A DNA stretch of 64,000 nucleotides from Mycolicibacterium llatzerense (GTDB lineage: Bacteria > Actinomycetota > Actinomycetes > Mycobacteriales > Mycobacteriaceae): contig NZ_JXST01000005.1 in assembly GCF_000878195.1 (NCBI RefSeq), positions 124,001-188,000 of the forward strand, in the 5' to 3' direction. The translations under genes were made by a program, and so were the position numbers. Shown here piece after piece: positions 54,866-64,000 of this stretch (its first letter is position 1; the number at the start of each line of letters is the position of its first letter). Below the pieces are notes generated by a model. The model ran no database searches. It was given only the letters and a program-made list of their open reading frames with translations, and was not told the DNA's origin.

Positions 54866-55870
54866 TTATCCCGGCAGCCGGATGACCTGGGCGGCGTAGG
54901 CCAGACCCGCACCGTAGCCGAGTAGCAGTGCCACGCTGCCGGGCTTGGCCTCGCCACTGTCGAGCAGGGTGAACATCGCCAGCGGAATCGAGGCGGCCGA
55001 GGTGTTACCGGCGTCCTGAATGTCTTGGGCGATAACGGTTTCGGGCCTCAGCTCCAGCCCCTTGGTGAGCAGCTCGTTGATCCGGCCGTTGGCCTGATGG
55101 GGGATGAACACGTCGATGTCGTCCACCGCCAGGCCCGCCGCCGCGATGGCGCGCTTGCCGACGTCGACCATCTGGAAGGCTGCCCAGCGGAAGACGGTCT
55201 GGCCCTCCATGCGCAGGAAAGGCCTTGGTCCGGACGGGTTCTCGGCGTAGTCGATCCAGCTGAGGTCCTGCACGATGGCGCCGGACTGCTCGCCGTCGCT
55301 ACCGGCGACAGTGGGTCCGATGCCTTGCTCGTCGGTCGGTCCCACCACCACCGCGGCGGCGCCGTCGGCGAAGATGAAGGCATTGCCGCGGTCGGTCATG
55401 TCGATGGCGTCGGACAGTTTCTCCGAGCCCACCACGAGGATGCGACCCGCGCTGCCCGATCGGATCATGTCGGCGGCCACGCCCAGCGAATACCCGAATC
55501 CGGCGCAGCCCGCGGCGATGTCGAAAGCCGGAATGCCCTGTGCGCCAATCTCGGTGGCGACCTGCGGCCCGCACGGCGGGGTGTTGCGGAAGTTGGTGCT
55601 GGTGGCGACGATCACCGCGTCGATGTCGGCGCCGGACAGTCCCGCCGCCGCGCAGGCCCGGCGGCCGGCCTCGCACGCCATGCTGACCGCGGACTCGTCG
55701 GGCCCGGCGAACCTACGGTTCTTGATGCCGGTCCTGGAGTAGATCCATTCGTCCGAGGAATCGATGGTTTCACAGATTTCGTCGTTGGTGACGACGCGGC
55801 CGGGGCGATAGGCCGCCACGCTCAGCAGGCCGACGTTCTGTGCGCCGCTGCGCGTATGGATATGTGTCAC
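54866..55870 (-). CDS. Beta-ketoacyl-ACP synthase III family protein (FabH-like)
   Basis: 334 residues from the GTG at 55870 ([11 protein letters not shown]). The catalytic triad is complete: Cys in [12 protein letters not shown], His in [10 protein letters not shown], Asn in [16 protein letters not shown] enzymes condense acyl-CoA with malonyl-ACP; M. tuberculosis FabH is Rv0533c elsewhere, so this is probably a paralogue of different specificity. It lies 28 bases after mrp on the same strand, so it probably shares the mrp transcript. The upstream frame to 56095 lies inside mrp and is rejected. Confidence 0.85.
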   Translation of the reverse strand: MTHIHTRSGAQNVGLLSVAAYRPGRVVTNDEICETIDSSDEWIYSRTGIKNRRFAGPDESAVSMACEAGRRACAAAGLSGADIDAVIVATSTNFRNTPPCGPQVATEIGAQGIPAFDIAAGCAGFGYSLGVAADMIRSGSAGRILVVGSEKLSDAIDMTDRGNAFIFADGAAAVVVGPTDEQGIGPTVAGSDGEQSGAIVQDLSWIDYAENPSGPRPFLRMEGQTVFRWAAFQMVDVGKRAIAAAGLAVDDIDVFIPHQANGRINELLTKGLELRPETVIAQDIQDAGNTSAASIPLAMFTLLDSGEAKPGSVALLLGYGAGLAYAAQVIRLPG

Positions 55871-55898
55871 TTGATGATTCCTGTCGGACAGAGGGAGG

Positions 55899-57032
55899 TC
55901 AGCGCCCAGCCGGGTCGAGCCCGAGTGACATGCCGGCCAGGCCGCGCTTGCGGCTGGACAGTTTGTCGGCGATACCGCGCAGCGCGGCGCCTGCGGCGGT
56001 GTCAGGGTCGGACAGCACCAGCGGCACACCCGTGTCGCCGGCCGAGACCAGCCGCGGGTCCAGTGGGACCTGGCCCAACAGCGGAACCTCGGCACCGACT
56101 GTGCGCGTGAGGCTTTCGGCGACCTGGGCGCCGCCGCCCTCGCCGAACAGCTGCATGGTGGTGCCGTCGGGCAGGGTCAGTCCGGACATGTTCTCGACCA
56201 CGCCGACGATGCGCTGACGGGTCTGCACCGCAATGGCGCCGGCGCGCTCGGCGACCTCGGCGGCGGCCATCTGCGGCGTGGTGACGACGAGGATTTCGGC
56301 ACTGGGGATCAACTGCGCCACCGAGATGGCGATGTCGCCGGTGCCGGGCGGCAGGTCGAGCAGCAGGACGTCGAGGTCGCCCCAGTACACGTCGGCCAGG
56401 AACTGCTGCAGCGCCCGGTGCAGCATCGGCCCGCGCCACACCACCGGGGTGTTGCCCTGGGTGAACATCGCGATGGAGATGACCTTCACATCGTGCGAAA
56501 CCGGCGGCAGGATCATCGAATCCACCTGGGTGGGGCGATCCTGCACACCCATCATCCGGGGCACCGAGTGGCCGTAGATGTCGGCGTCGAGCAGGCCGAC
56601 CGACAGACCCTTGGCTGCCAGCGCGGCTGCCAGGTTCACCGTCACGCTGGACTTGCCGACGCCGCCCTTGCCGGACGCCACCGCGTACACCCGGGTCAAC
56701 GAACCCGGCTGGGCGAACGGGATGACGGGTTCCTTGTCGTCGCCGCGCAGCTGCTTGCGCAGTTCGGCGCGCTGCTCGTCGTTCATCACGTCGAGGGTCA
56801 CCTTGACGGTGCCGGTGCCCGGCACGTCGGTGACGGCCGCGGTGACCCGATCGGTGATCTCGGTCTTCTTGGGGCAGGCCGACGTGGTCAGGTAGATCTC
56901 GACGTGGACGGCGCCGTCGGATTCGACGGTCACATCCTTGACCATGCCGACCTCGGTGATCGGACGGCGCAGTTCAGGGTCGATAACTTTGCCCAGTGCG
57001 GCGCGCACGGCGGCATTCAGCTCAGCAGACAT
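55899..57032 (-). CDS. mrp: Mrp/NBP35-family P-loop ATPase (Fe-S cluster carrier)
   Basis: 377 residues, equivalent to Rv1229c. The N-terminal MIP18/DUF59 domain ([20 protein letters not shown]) is followed by the deviant Walker [18 protein letters not shown] and [14 protein letters not shown]. The usual C-terminal CPxC cluster-binding motif is missing: the equivalent stretch reads [20 protein letters not shown]. It probably delivers or helps assemble Fe-S clusters, perhaps through the DUF59 domain. It lies 43 bases after the transglycosylase gene. Confidence 0.88.
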   Translation of the reverse strand: MSAELNAAVRAALGKVIDPELRRPITEVGMVKDVTVESDGAVHVEIYLTTSACPKKTEITDRVTAAVTDVPGTGTVKVTLDVMNDEQRAELRKQLRGDDKEPVIPFAQPGSLTRVYAVASGKGGVGKSSVTVNLAAALAAKGLSVGLLDADIYGHSVPRMMGVQDRPTQVDSMILPPVSHDVKVISIAMFTQGNTPVVWRGPMLHRALQQFLADVYWGDLDVLLLDLPPGTGDIAISVAQLIPSAEILVVTTPQMAAAEVAERAGAIAVQTRQRIVGVVENMSGLTLPDGTTMQLFGEGGGAQVAESLTRTVGAEVPLLGQVPLDPRLVSAGDTGVPLVLSDPDTAAGAALRGIADKLSSRKRGLAGMSLGLDPAGR

Positions 57033-57075
57033 CAGCGGCGAGTCTATGCCTGCCGGTCAGCAGACCCGCAGCTGG

Positions 57076-58581
57076 TCACGGCAGGGATGGGAAGGCGGGC
57101 GCCGGGGGACCCATGGCTTCGGCGGGCGGCGGGCCGGCGGGAGCCTGCGGCGCCGGGACCGCTGCCGGTCCGGGGGCAGGTCCCGGGGCGGCGCCGACCG
57201 GGCCGGCGGCCGGGGTACCCACGCCCACGGCGGTGACCGGAATCGGCCCCGCGGGAGCAGGAGCGGGCGCGACGGGCGCCGGCGGCGGTGCCATCGGAGC
57301 CGGCGGCAGCAGGAACGGCGGCACGTTGAACGGGTTGGCCGGGGGCGCGTCCAGCGCCGGGGCGTCCGGTGCGGGCACGGCGGCCGGCGCGGGTCCACCG
57401 GACAGGCAGAACACTGCGCAGTTCTGTTTCGGTTCGGCCGGTCCGGGCAACGGGCCCGTGCGCCCCATCTGCAGTGCGGGCGTCATCGCCAGCGGGTCGT
57501 CGGACGGCAGTCCCATCGCGTTGATCGGCAGGCCCGGCCCGAGCCCCTCGGGGTTGTCGAGGTGCTGGTCGCCGATGGCGGGCGGCGGGCCGACGATCGG
57601 CGGCAGGTCGACCGGTGCGATACCGGTGACGTACGCCTTGGCCCAGCCCAGCACGTTCTGGGCGTACGGCATCGAGTTGTTGTAGCGCAGGATCGCGGTC
57701 AGCACCTGGGACGGATCACGCAGGTTCAGCCCGCCGCTGCACAGGTACCGGGCCGCGGCCAGGGACGCGTCATAGACGTTCTGCACGTCGGGCTTGCCGT
57801 CGCCGATGGCGTCCGCGGCGTACCGGGCCCAGGTACCGGGCAGGAACTGCATGGGTCCGAGGGCCCGGGCGTAGGTCACGCGGCCGGCCGCGATGCTCTG
57901 CACGATGACCTCGTTGCCGGCCAGGGTGCCGTCCAGGACAGGTCCGAGGATCGGGGTGATCGCGGTGCCCCGGGCATCCGTGGCGCCGCTGTTGGCGTGC
58001 CCGGACTCGATGCGTCCGATGCCCGCCAGCAGGTTCCAGCTGATGCCGCAGCCCGGCGCGTTGGTCGCCATGATCTTCTCGGCGGTGCGGTAGGCGTTGA
58101 GGACGACCGGCGGGATCCGCAGCCCACCGGGGGCCATCACCAGCGACGCCGGCGGCGGCGACAGGGCAGTGGTCGGGTCCATGTGCAGGGCGCGGGGAAT
58201 CTGATCGGATGCCACCACCGTCATGCCGGCCCGGTTTCGCGGTCCGGGGGTGGTGGGCGTGACGGCCGCCATCGGCGTGACGCCCGCGGTGGCGGTGTTG
58301 TGCACCGTTGTTTGCCGAGTCGGCGCCGAACCGCCGACGGCAAGCATCAGAACCAGCGGTGCGACGACCGCGACGCCGGCAAGGGGGCGGCGCAGCGCCC
58401 GGGCGATCTGTCTGCGACGGCCGGGAACGGCAGCACCGACCGGGCCAGCCTCGTCATCGACCGCGGCGTCGTAGTCGTGAATTTCGTCGTCAACCAGCGC
58501 AGAGTCACCGAAAAGTGCGTGGGAGTCAGTAGTAGGCGCAGTGTTGTCCGCGGAGTCTGCGGCGTCGCCCCCGATGTGCAC
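57076..58581 (-). CDS. Membrane-anchored lytic transglycosylase (Rv1230c homologue)
   Basis: 501 residues from the GTG at 58581. A cytosolic acidic N-terminus of about 60 residues and a membrane helix (LAGVAVVAPLVLMLAVGG) precede an SLT-type lysozyme-like domain: WNLLAGIGRIESGHANSG holds the catalytic Glu, ARALGPMQFLPGTWARYA the substrate groove, and AARYLCSGG follows. The last 200 residues are Pro/Ala-rich and probably span the cell wall. It cleaves peptidoglycan glycan strands. A CRP-like site lies 51 bases upstream. Confidence 0.85.
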   Translation of the reverse strand: MHIGGDAADSADNTAPTTDSHALFGDSALVDDEIHDYDAAVDDEAGPVGAAVPGRRRQIARALRRPLAGVAVVAPLVLMLAVGGSAPTRQTTVHNTATAGVTPMAAVTPTTPGPRNRAGMTVVASDQIPRALHMDPTTALSPPPASLVMAPGGLRIPPVVLNAYRTAEKIMATNAPGCGISWNLLAGIGRIESGHANSGATDARGTAITPILGPVLDGTLAGNEVIVQSIAAGRVTYARALGPMQFLPGTWARYAADAIGDGKPDVQNVYDASLAAARYLCSGGLNLRDPSQVLTAILRYNNSMPYAQNVLGWAKAYVTGIAPVDLPPIVGPPPAIGDQHLDNPEGLGPGLPINAMGLPSDDPLAMTPALQMGRTGPLPGPAEPKQNCAVFCLSGGPAPAAVPAPDAPALDAPPANPFNVPPFLLPPAPMAPPPAPVAPAPAPAGPIPVTAVGVGTPAAGPVGAAPGPAPGPAAVPAPQAPAGPPPAEAMGPPAPAFPSLP

Positions 58582-58631
58582 TAAGCCATCCTATGGAAGT
58601 GGAATACCGGAGTGACCCCGGTGACCTGTGT

Positions 58632-58647
58632 TGTGATCCAAGTCACC
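58632..58647. promoter_or_regulatory. CRP/FNR-like binding site upstream of the transglycosylase gene
   Basis: TGTGA-TCCAAG-TCACC matches the CRP consensus TGTGA-N6-TCACA at 9 of 10 core positions. It is embedded in a wider GGTGAC/GTCACC inverted repeat (58620-58647). It is 51 bases upstream of the leftward start at 58581. The M. tuberculosis CRP protein Rv3676 is thought to control Rv1230c (recalled). Confidence 0.6.
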
Positions 58648-58651
58648 ATAC

Positions 58652-59284
58652 CTACTCTGTGGGCGGTTGGCGTAGCAATGTTTCCGCAGAGTGGAAACTC
58701 TCATCGGCGGCAGCGTCGGAGCTGGTCGCCGGGTCGCCGGAGAGGTCGCTTTCCTCGGCCGGCGGACGTGACTTTCCGGCCTTGCGCTTGCCCGACCCGC
58801 TCTTGGCGCCGTTCTGCTGAGCAATCAACGTGCGCAACTCATCGAGTTCGCGGCGGAGGTAGTCGCGAGTGGCCACCTCGCCGACGGCCAGCCGCAGCGC
58901 GGCCAGTTCCCGGGCCAGGAATTCGGTGTCGGCCTTGGTCTGGGCCGCGCGTCGGCGGTCCTCTTCGAGTGCAACCCGGTCCCGGTTCTCCTGGCGGTTC
59001 TGGGCCAGCAGGATCAGCGGCGCGGCGTACGCGGCCTGCGTCGAGAACGCCAGATTCAGCAGGATGAACGGGTACTCATCCCATTGCAGCTGTACGGCGA
59101 AGACGTTCAGACCGATCCACACCACCACGATCACGGTCTGGATGAGCAGAAACTTGCCGGTGCCCAGGAATCGGGCGATCGATTCGCTGAACCGGCCGAC
59201 GGACTCGACGTCGACCCACGGGGTCAACCGGATTCGGGATGTGCGCGGGATGTCCAGGCGCTGCCTGGCTGAAGGCTCGCTCAC
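58652..59284 (-). CDS. DUF1003 membrane protein (Rv1231c homologue)
   Basis: 210 residues from a GTG at 59284. Two hydrophobic segments (FLLIQTVIVVVWIGLNVFAV; YPFILLNLAFSTQAAYAAPL) form the DUF1003 core, followed by NRQENRDRVALEEDRRRA and a coiled coil. The C-terminal tail is Lys/Ser-rich and probably disordered. Function is unknown. It overlaps the stop of the MgtE-domain gene by 4 bases (GTGA). Confidence 0.85.
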   Translation of the reverse strand: MSEPSARQRLDIPRTSRIRLTPWVDVESVGRFSESIARFLGTGKFLLIQTVIVVVWIGLNVFAVQLQWDEYPFILLNLAFSTQAAYAAPLILLAQNRQENRDRVALEEDRRRAAQTKADTEFLARELAALRLAVGEVATRDYLRRELDELRTLIAQQNGAKSGSGKRKAGKSRPPAEESDLSGDPATSSDAAADESFHSAETLLRQPPTE

Positions 59285-60594
59285 CGCTTGACTCCAGAGA
59301 TGTTGTCGGTGATGGCCTGGGTCGAGCCCGGCCCCGGTTCATCAGCACTGCGCCAGCCGGACGGCAGCAGATGATCGAGCAGGTCGTCGACGGTGACGGC
59401 GCCCAGTAGATGATTCTCGTCGTCGACCACCGGCGCGGACACCAGGTTGTAGGCGGCGAAGTAGCGCGTCACCTCGGCCAGGGAGCTGGTGGGTGACAGC
59501 ACGGGGAGATCGCTGTCGATGATGCCGCCGACCTGGGTGGCCGGGGGTTCGCGCAGCAGCCGTTGGGTGTGCACGCAGCCCAGGTATTGGCCCGTCGGTG
59601 TCGCGGTCGGCGGCCGGGTCACGAACGTCAGCGTCGCCAGAGCCGGTGTCAGCTCGGGGTCGCGGACGCGCGCGAGCGCCTCGGCGACGGTGGTGTCCGG
59701 GGTGAGCACGACCGGCTCGGGCGTCATCAGACCACCGGCGGTGTCAGGGGAGTGCTGCAGCAGACGGCGCACGGGCTCGGAGTCCTCGGGGTCCATCCGG
59801 TCCAGCAGCACGGCGGCGCGGGTGGCGTCGAGCTCGGCGAGCAGGTCGGCGGCGTCGTCGGGATCCATCTCTTCCAGCACGTCCGCGGCACGTTCGGTGC
59901 CCAGCTGGTTGAGCAGTTCGGCCTGCTCGGGTTCGGAGAGCTCCTGCAGGATGTCGGCCAGGCGCTCGTCGTCGAGGGCCCTGACGACCTCGTGGCGGCG
60001 TTTGGCCGGCAGGTCGCGCAGCGCGTCGGCGACCTCGACGGGACGCTGACCGTCGAACTGCTCCAGCAGTTGGGCCACGCCCTGACCCGGCAGCGCGAGT
60101 GCCGACGGCGTCAGTCCGGTGACGTTGTGCCAATCGACCACGTGCACCGTGGTGCGCCGGCCCAGCCGGCGGTGGCGCACCGCGACACGGGTCACCACCC
60201 AGTCGCGCGACCGGGCCTGCTCGATGGCCAGGTCCACCACGACGACGTCAATGCCGGCGAGCTGTTGGAGCTCCGGATCCGTGACGCGGACGCGAGTGTC
60301 CAGAATCTGCCCGAGCACCAGCGCCTCGCCCGGGCGCTGGGCGAACCGGCGCAGCGAGATGGTCGCCCCCGTGAGGGTCACCGAGTTGTGTTCGATCGAG
60401 GTCACCCGCAGGATCGGGACGAAAATTCGGCGGCGCGAGGTCAGCTCCACGACCAGGCCGAGTACCCGCGGCTGCTGGCGGACGATGCCCATGCTCACGA
60501 CCACGTCACGCACCCGGCCGACCGACTCTCCGTCGGGGCCGAGAACCACCAGTCCAGCGAGTCTGGCCACGTAGACCCTGTTGACCGCCACCAT
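59281..60594 (-). CDS. MgtE-intracellular-domain and CBS protein (Rv1232c homologue)
   Basis: 437 residues. The N-terminal PRC-barrel-like half (ARLAGLVVLGPDGESVGRV) is followed by an MgtE_N superhelix (EQFDGQRPVEVADALRDLPA, DPDDAADLLAELDATRAA) and two CBS motifs (about 290-410). There is no membrane channel domain, so it is a soluble sensor or scaffold rather than a magnesium transporter. The ATG at 60594 is preferred; the longer frame lies inside the divergent citE-like gene. It is paired with the DUF1003 gene. Confidence 0.85.
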   Translation of the reverse strand: MVAVNRVYVARLAGLVVLGPDGESVGRVRDVVVSMGIVRQQPRVLGLVVELTSRRRIFVPILRVTSIEHNSVTLTGATISLRRFAQRPGEALVLGQILDTRVRVTDPELQQLAGIDVVVVDLAIEQARSRDWVVTRVAVRHRRLGRRTTVHVVDWHNVTGLTPSALALPGQGVAQLLEQFDGQRPVEVADALRDLPAKRRHEVVRALDDERLADILQELSEPEQAELLNQLGTERAADVLEEMDPDDAADLLAELDATRAAVLLDRMDPEDSEPVRRLLQHSPDTAGGLMTPEPVVLTPDTTVAEALARVRDPELTPALATLTFVTRPPTATPTGQYLGCVHTQRLLREPPATQVGGIIDSDLPVLSPTSSLAEVTRYFAAYNLVSAPVVDDENHLLGAVTVDDLLDHLLPSGWRSADEPGPGSTQAITDNISGVKR

Positions 60595-60619
60595 GCACCA
60601 CAGGGTAGAGAGTGGGGTT

Positions 60620-61585
60620 GTGGAGAACCAGTATCGGCCCCGCCGTACCTGCCTGTCGGTTCCCGGCAGCAGCGACAAGATGATCGCCAAGGCCAAGACG
60701 TTGCCCGCCGACCAGGTGTTCCTCGACCTCGAAGACGCGGTGGCGGCCGACGCGAAGGCCGCGGCGCGAACCCGGGTGGCGCAGGCGCTGTGCGAGCCGG
60801 GTTGGGCGGGCCAGCTGCGCGGTCTTCGGGTCAACGACTGGACCACACCGTGGACGCACGCCGACGTGATCGAGGTGGTCACCGCGGTGGCGCGCGGCGG
60901 CGGCGAGTTGGACGTCATCGTGTTGCCGAAGGTCAGCGACGTCTCGCACGTGCAGGCCCTCGATCTGTTGCTGACCCAGCTGGAGCGCGCGCACGGATTG
61001 CCCGTCGGCCGCATCGGCATCGAGGCCCAGATCGAGGACGCCAAGGGGCTCACCAACGCCGACTCCATCGCCGGCGGGCCGCGGGTGCAGGCGCTGATCT
61101 TCGGGCCGGGCGATCTGATGGCCAGCCTGAACATGCGCACCCTGGTCGTCGGGGAGCAGCCCGTCGGCTACGGCGTCGGCGACGCCTATCACCACGTGCT
61201 GATGACGATCCTGGTGGCGGCGCGGGCGCACGGCATCAATGCCATCGACGGCCCATATTTCAAGGTGAAGGACACCGAGGCGTTCACGCGCGTTGCCGGG
61301 CAGACCGCGGCGCTGGGGTACGACGGGAAGTGGGTGCTGCACCCCGACCAGATCGCCGCCGGAAACCAGATCTTCAGTCCGCGCCAGGCCGACTACGACC
61401 ATGCCGAGCTGATCCTCGAGGCCTATGAATGGCACACCTCGCAGGCCGGCGGAGCCCGCGGCGCGGTGCTGCTCGGCGACGAGATGATCGACGAGGCCAG
61501 CCGCAAGATGGCGCTGGTGATCGCGGGCAAGGGACGTGCCGCCGGGATGACGCGCACCGGCGAACGGTTCACTCCGCCGGCGTGA
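60620..61585 (+). CDS. HpcH/HpaI aldolase/citrate lyase-family protein (CitE-like)
   Basis: 321 residues from a GTG at 60620. LSVPGSSDKMIAKAKTLPAD is the start of the lyase barrel; FLDLEDAVAADAK and GIEAQIEDAKGL hold the metal-binding Glu and Asp, and IFGPGDLMASL, KWVLHPDQI follow. These proteins cleave or form short acyl-CoA thioesters such as malyl- or citramalyl-CoA; no citF or citD is present, so it is not a citrate lyase. It is divergent from the MgtE-domain gene with 25 bases between starts. It has no counterpart at this place in M. tuberculosis as recalled. Confidence 0.85.
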   Translation: MENQYRPRRTCLSVPGSSDKMIAKAKTLPADQVFLDLEDAVAADAKAAARTRVAQALCEPGWAGQLRGLRVNDWTTPWTHADVIEVVTAVARGGGELDVIVLPKVSDVSHVQALDLLLTQLERAHGLPVGRIGIEAQIEDAKGLTNADSIAGGPRVQALIFGPGDLMASLNMRTLVVGEQPVGYGVGDAYHHVLMTILVAARAHGINAIDGPYFKVKDTEAFTRVAGQTAALGYDGKWVLHPDQIAAGNQIFSPRQADYDHAELILEAYEWHTSQAGGARGAVLLGDEMIDEASRKMALVIAGKGRAAGMTRTGERFTPPA

Positions 61586-61594
61586 GCGGACCGG

Positions 61595-61825
61595 CTACGC
61601 GCCGAGGACCAGTACGACCAGGAACAGGTTGAGCAGAAAAGCCAGGGCGCCGCACACGATGCCGCTCACGGCCAGGACGCTGCCGCGGGTGCCGCTGCCG
61701 GGAATGCGCTCGTAGGCGACCACACCGAGTCCGACGCCGATGAGCGCGATGGGGCCGAACACCGCGCCGGCCAGTGCGCACACGACCGAGCCGATCGCCA
61801 GTCGGTTCACCCGCACGCCGATCAC
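61595..61825 (-). CDS. Small DUF4190 membrane protein
   Basis: 76 residues with two membrane helices: LAIGSVVCALAGAVFGPIAL and SVLAVSGIVCGALAFLLNLF. The GTG at 61825 overlaps the stop of the Pro-rich DUF4190 gene (GTGTGA), giving coupled translation. The two proteins share the S-V-x-x-G core, so this is a tandem pair that probably arose by duplication. Function is unknown. Confidence 0.75.
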   Translation of the reverse strand: MIGVRVNRLAIGSVVCALAGAVFGPIALIGVGLGVVAYERIPGSGTRGSVLAVSGIVCGALAFLLNLFLVVLVLGA

Positions 61826-62457
61826 ACGTTCGGGTCTTGGTGTATCGCCCAGTCGTAGAACAGCACGAAGCCGAGCAGGCCGATGACGATGGACGCGCCA
61901 CCGATGGCGATGCCCGAGATGGCCATGGTCCGGCCGCTGGTCGGTGGCCGGCCCTTGCTCTGCATCATGGCCACGATGCCGAGCACGATGCCCAGCAGCG
62001 AGACGACCGGACCGATGAAGCACATGAAATAGAGCGGCAGCGCGACCAGCGAGCACACCAGTGATCCGATGGCCATCCCGTCGTTCGACGGCGGTGGCGG
62101 GTACGACGAGTACAGCGGGGGCGGCAGGTATCCCGGCGGCGGATATCCGGGCGGTGCCATTCCTGGCGGTGGGCCGTATGGCCCGGCGGGCGGGGCACCG
62201 TAGAAGCCTGGTGGCGGTGGACCGGGAGGCGCGGGGAACAGACCCGTCGGTGGCTGCGGCTGAGGCACTGGTGCCGGTGCGGGCGGCCCCTGCTGCCAGG
62301 GGGCGGAGGTGGGTCCGGGCTCTTCGACAGCCGGGTACTCGTACACCGGATAGTCACTGGTCGCTTCGGCGTCGGTACCGGACGGCGGGCGGACCGGATC
62401 AGCCGGGCGCGACGGACCCCAAGAGGGCTGCCCCGACTCCCCGCCCGGACTTGTCAT
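61822..62457 (-). CDS. Proline-rich DUF4190 membrane protein (Rv1233c homologue)
   Basis: 211 residues from the ATG at 62457. Residues 1-120 are Pro/Gly/Tyr-rich (GPPPPGFYGAPPAGPYGPPP) and probably cytosolic and disordered. Two helices of the DUF4190 type follow (MAIGSLVCSLVALPLYFMCF and ISGIAIGGASIVIGLLGFVL). Proteins of this shape in actinobacteria are thought to sit at the membrane, often near growth or stress proteins. It is divergent from the Rv1234-like gene, with 80 bases between starts. Confidence 0.8.
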   Translation of the reverse strand: MTSPGGESGQPSWGPSRPADPVRPPSGTDAEATSDYPVYEYPAVEEPGPTSAPWQQGPPAPAPVPQPQPPTGLFPAPPGPPPPGFYGAPPAGPYGPPPGMAPPGYPPPGYLPPPLYSSYPPPPSNDGMAIGSLVCSLVALPLYFMCFIGPVVSLLGIVLGIVAMMQSKGRPPTSGRTMAISGIAIGGASIVIGLLGFVLFYDWAIHQDPNV

Positions 62458-62537
62458 GCCGACCAACCTAGCCTAAGAGATCATGGCATCGTGGTAGCCG
62501 AAGTGCGTTCCGCGGCGACTGACAGGAGACCAGGAGC

Positions 62538-63038
62538 ATGACGAATCCGCTGCAACCCGACCGGACCCCGGGCCCGGGTGGACAGCCCGGATTGCCGACT
62601 CCGCCGAAGGGCTGGCCCATCGGGTCGTACCCGACCTACGCCGAGGCGCAGCGGGCCGTCGATTACCTGTCAGACCAACAGTTTCCGGTGCAGCACGTGA
62701 CCATCGTGGGCGTCGACCTGATGCAGGTCGAGCGGGTCACCGGGCGGCTCACCTGGCCGCGCGTGCTGGGCGGCGGCATCCTGACCGGGGCGTGGCTGGG
62801 CCTGTTCATCGGGCTGGTGCTGGGGTTTTTCGGCACCAACGCGTGGGGTTCGTTGCTCACCGGCCTGATCGCCGGTGTGTTCTTCGGCTTGATCACCTCG
62901 GGCGTGCAGTACGCGATGTCCCGCGGCACAAGGGATTTCAGCTCCACCATGCAGCTGGTCGCGGGACGCTACGACGTCCTGTGCGACCCGGTGTGTGCCG
63001 AACAGGGCCGCGACCTGCTGGGGCGCCTGTCGCTGTAG
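62538..63038 (+). CDS. General-stress-protein-17M-like membrane protein (Rv1234 homologue)
   Basis: 166 residues. YPTYAEAQRAVDYLSDQQFP and VTIVGVDLMQVERVTGRLTW form a ferredoxin-like GSP17M domain; ILTGAWLGLFIGLVLGFFG and LLTGLIAGVFFGLITSGVQ are two glycine-rich helices of the DUF1269/GSP type. It precedes lpqY in M. tuberculosis as here. Function is unknown; AGGAG just upstream supports the ATG at 62538. Confidence 0.85.
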   Translation: MTNPLQPDRTPGPGGQPGLPTPPKGWPIGSYPTYAEAQRAVDYLSDQQFPVQHVTIVGVDLMQVERVTGRLTWPRVLGGGILTGAWLGLFIGLVLGFFGTNAWGSLLTGLIAGVFFGLITSGVQYAMSRGTRDFSSTMQLVAGRYDVLCDPVCAEQGRDLLGRLSL

Positions 63039-63061
63039 CGGGCGGCGGCCCTGCCGCCTGA

Positions 63062-64000
<939 letters not shown>

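Overview
This is GC-rich chromosomal DNA from a mycobacterium, most likely a rapid grower (Mycolicibacterium-type). The main evidence is gene order: much of the window follows the Mycobacterium tuberculosis Rv1176c-Rv1235 segment, recalled from knowledge rather than from a search. The recognisable core genes are padR (start only), fdxC, dapC, fadD36, dapD, dapE, an Rv1204c-like ATPase, a LOG protein (Rv1205), fadD6, folP2, gpgS, Rv1209, tagA, Rv1211, glgM, glgC, an Rv1217c/1218c/1219c efflux set, an Rv1220c methyltransferase, sigE-rseA-htrA-tatB, mrp, Rv1230c, Rv1231c, Rv1232c, Rv1233c, Rv1234 and the start of lpqY at the right edge.

Layout. 0-13.2 kb: ferredoxin and diaminopimelate aminotransferase, a luciferase-like F420 enzyme, a LysR/putA divergent pair for proline use, a 2-oxoglutarate oxygenase, a Nudix/GH114 lipoprotein pair, fadD36, a DoxX-like membrane protein and an F420 PPOX protein. 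13.2-18.6 kb: an accessory cassette (FAD oxidoreductase, DUF3556 membrane protein, MpaB-type oxygenase, TetR) bracketed by inverted groups of short repeats that look like insertion-sequence ends. 18.7-26.3 kb: dapD and dapE, adjacent in M. tuberculosis, are split here by a flavin monooxygenase/alcohol dehydrogenase/SDR/GAF-regulator cassette. 26.4-33.2 kb: an ABC-F protein with a structured leader, a probable type VII secretion substrate, the Rv1204c-like ATPase, LOG and fadD6.

33.3-43.5 kb: folP2-gpgS-divIVA-like-tagA (three 4-bp overlaps in part), the glycogen/maltosyl precursor genes glgM and glgC, and an autoregulated ABC efflux operon whose operator covers the repressor start codon. 43.6-48.0 kb: the SigE envelope-stress cluster. 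48.0-55.9 kb: an accessory lipid/redox region (two TetR genes, MpaB-type oxygenase, aldehyde dehydrogenase, DUF2306 protein, acyl-ACP desaturase, KAS III), with clear palindromic operators. 55.9-64.0 kb: mrp, a cell-wall lytic transglycosylase with a CRP-like site, DUF1003 and MgtE-domain proteins, a CitE-like lyase, two DUF4190 membrane proteins, an Rv1234-like membrane protein and lpqY.

No tRNA, rRNA, CRISPR array, phage or intact transposase was seen. The most notable items are the repeat-bracketed cassette and the start/frame anomaly inside it, the ketone/alcohol cassette with its TTGCA-rich operator, a 30-bp-arm palindrome that forms the end of a coding sequence, the ABC-F leader, the probable ESX substrate, and several operators readable directly from the DNA.
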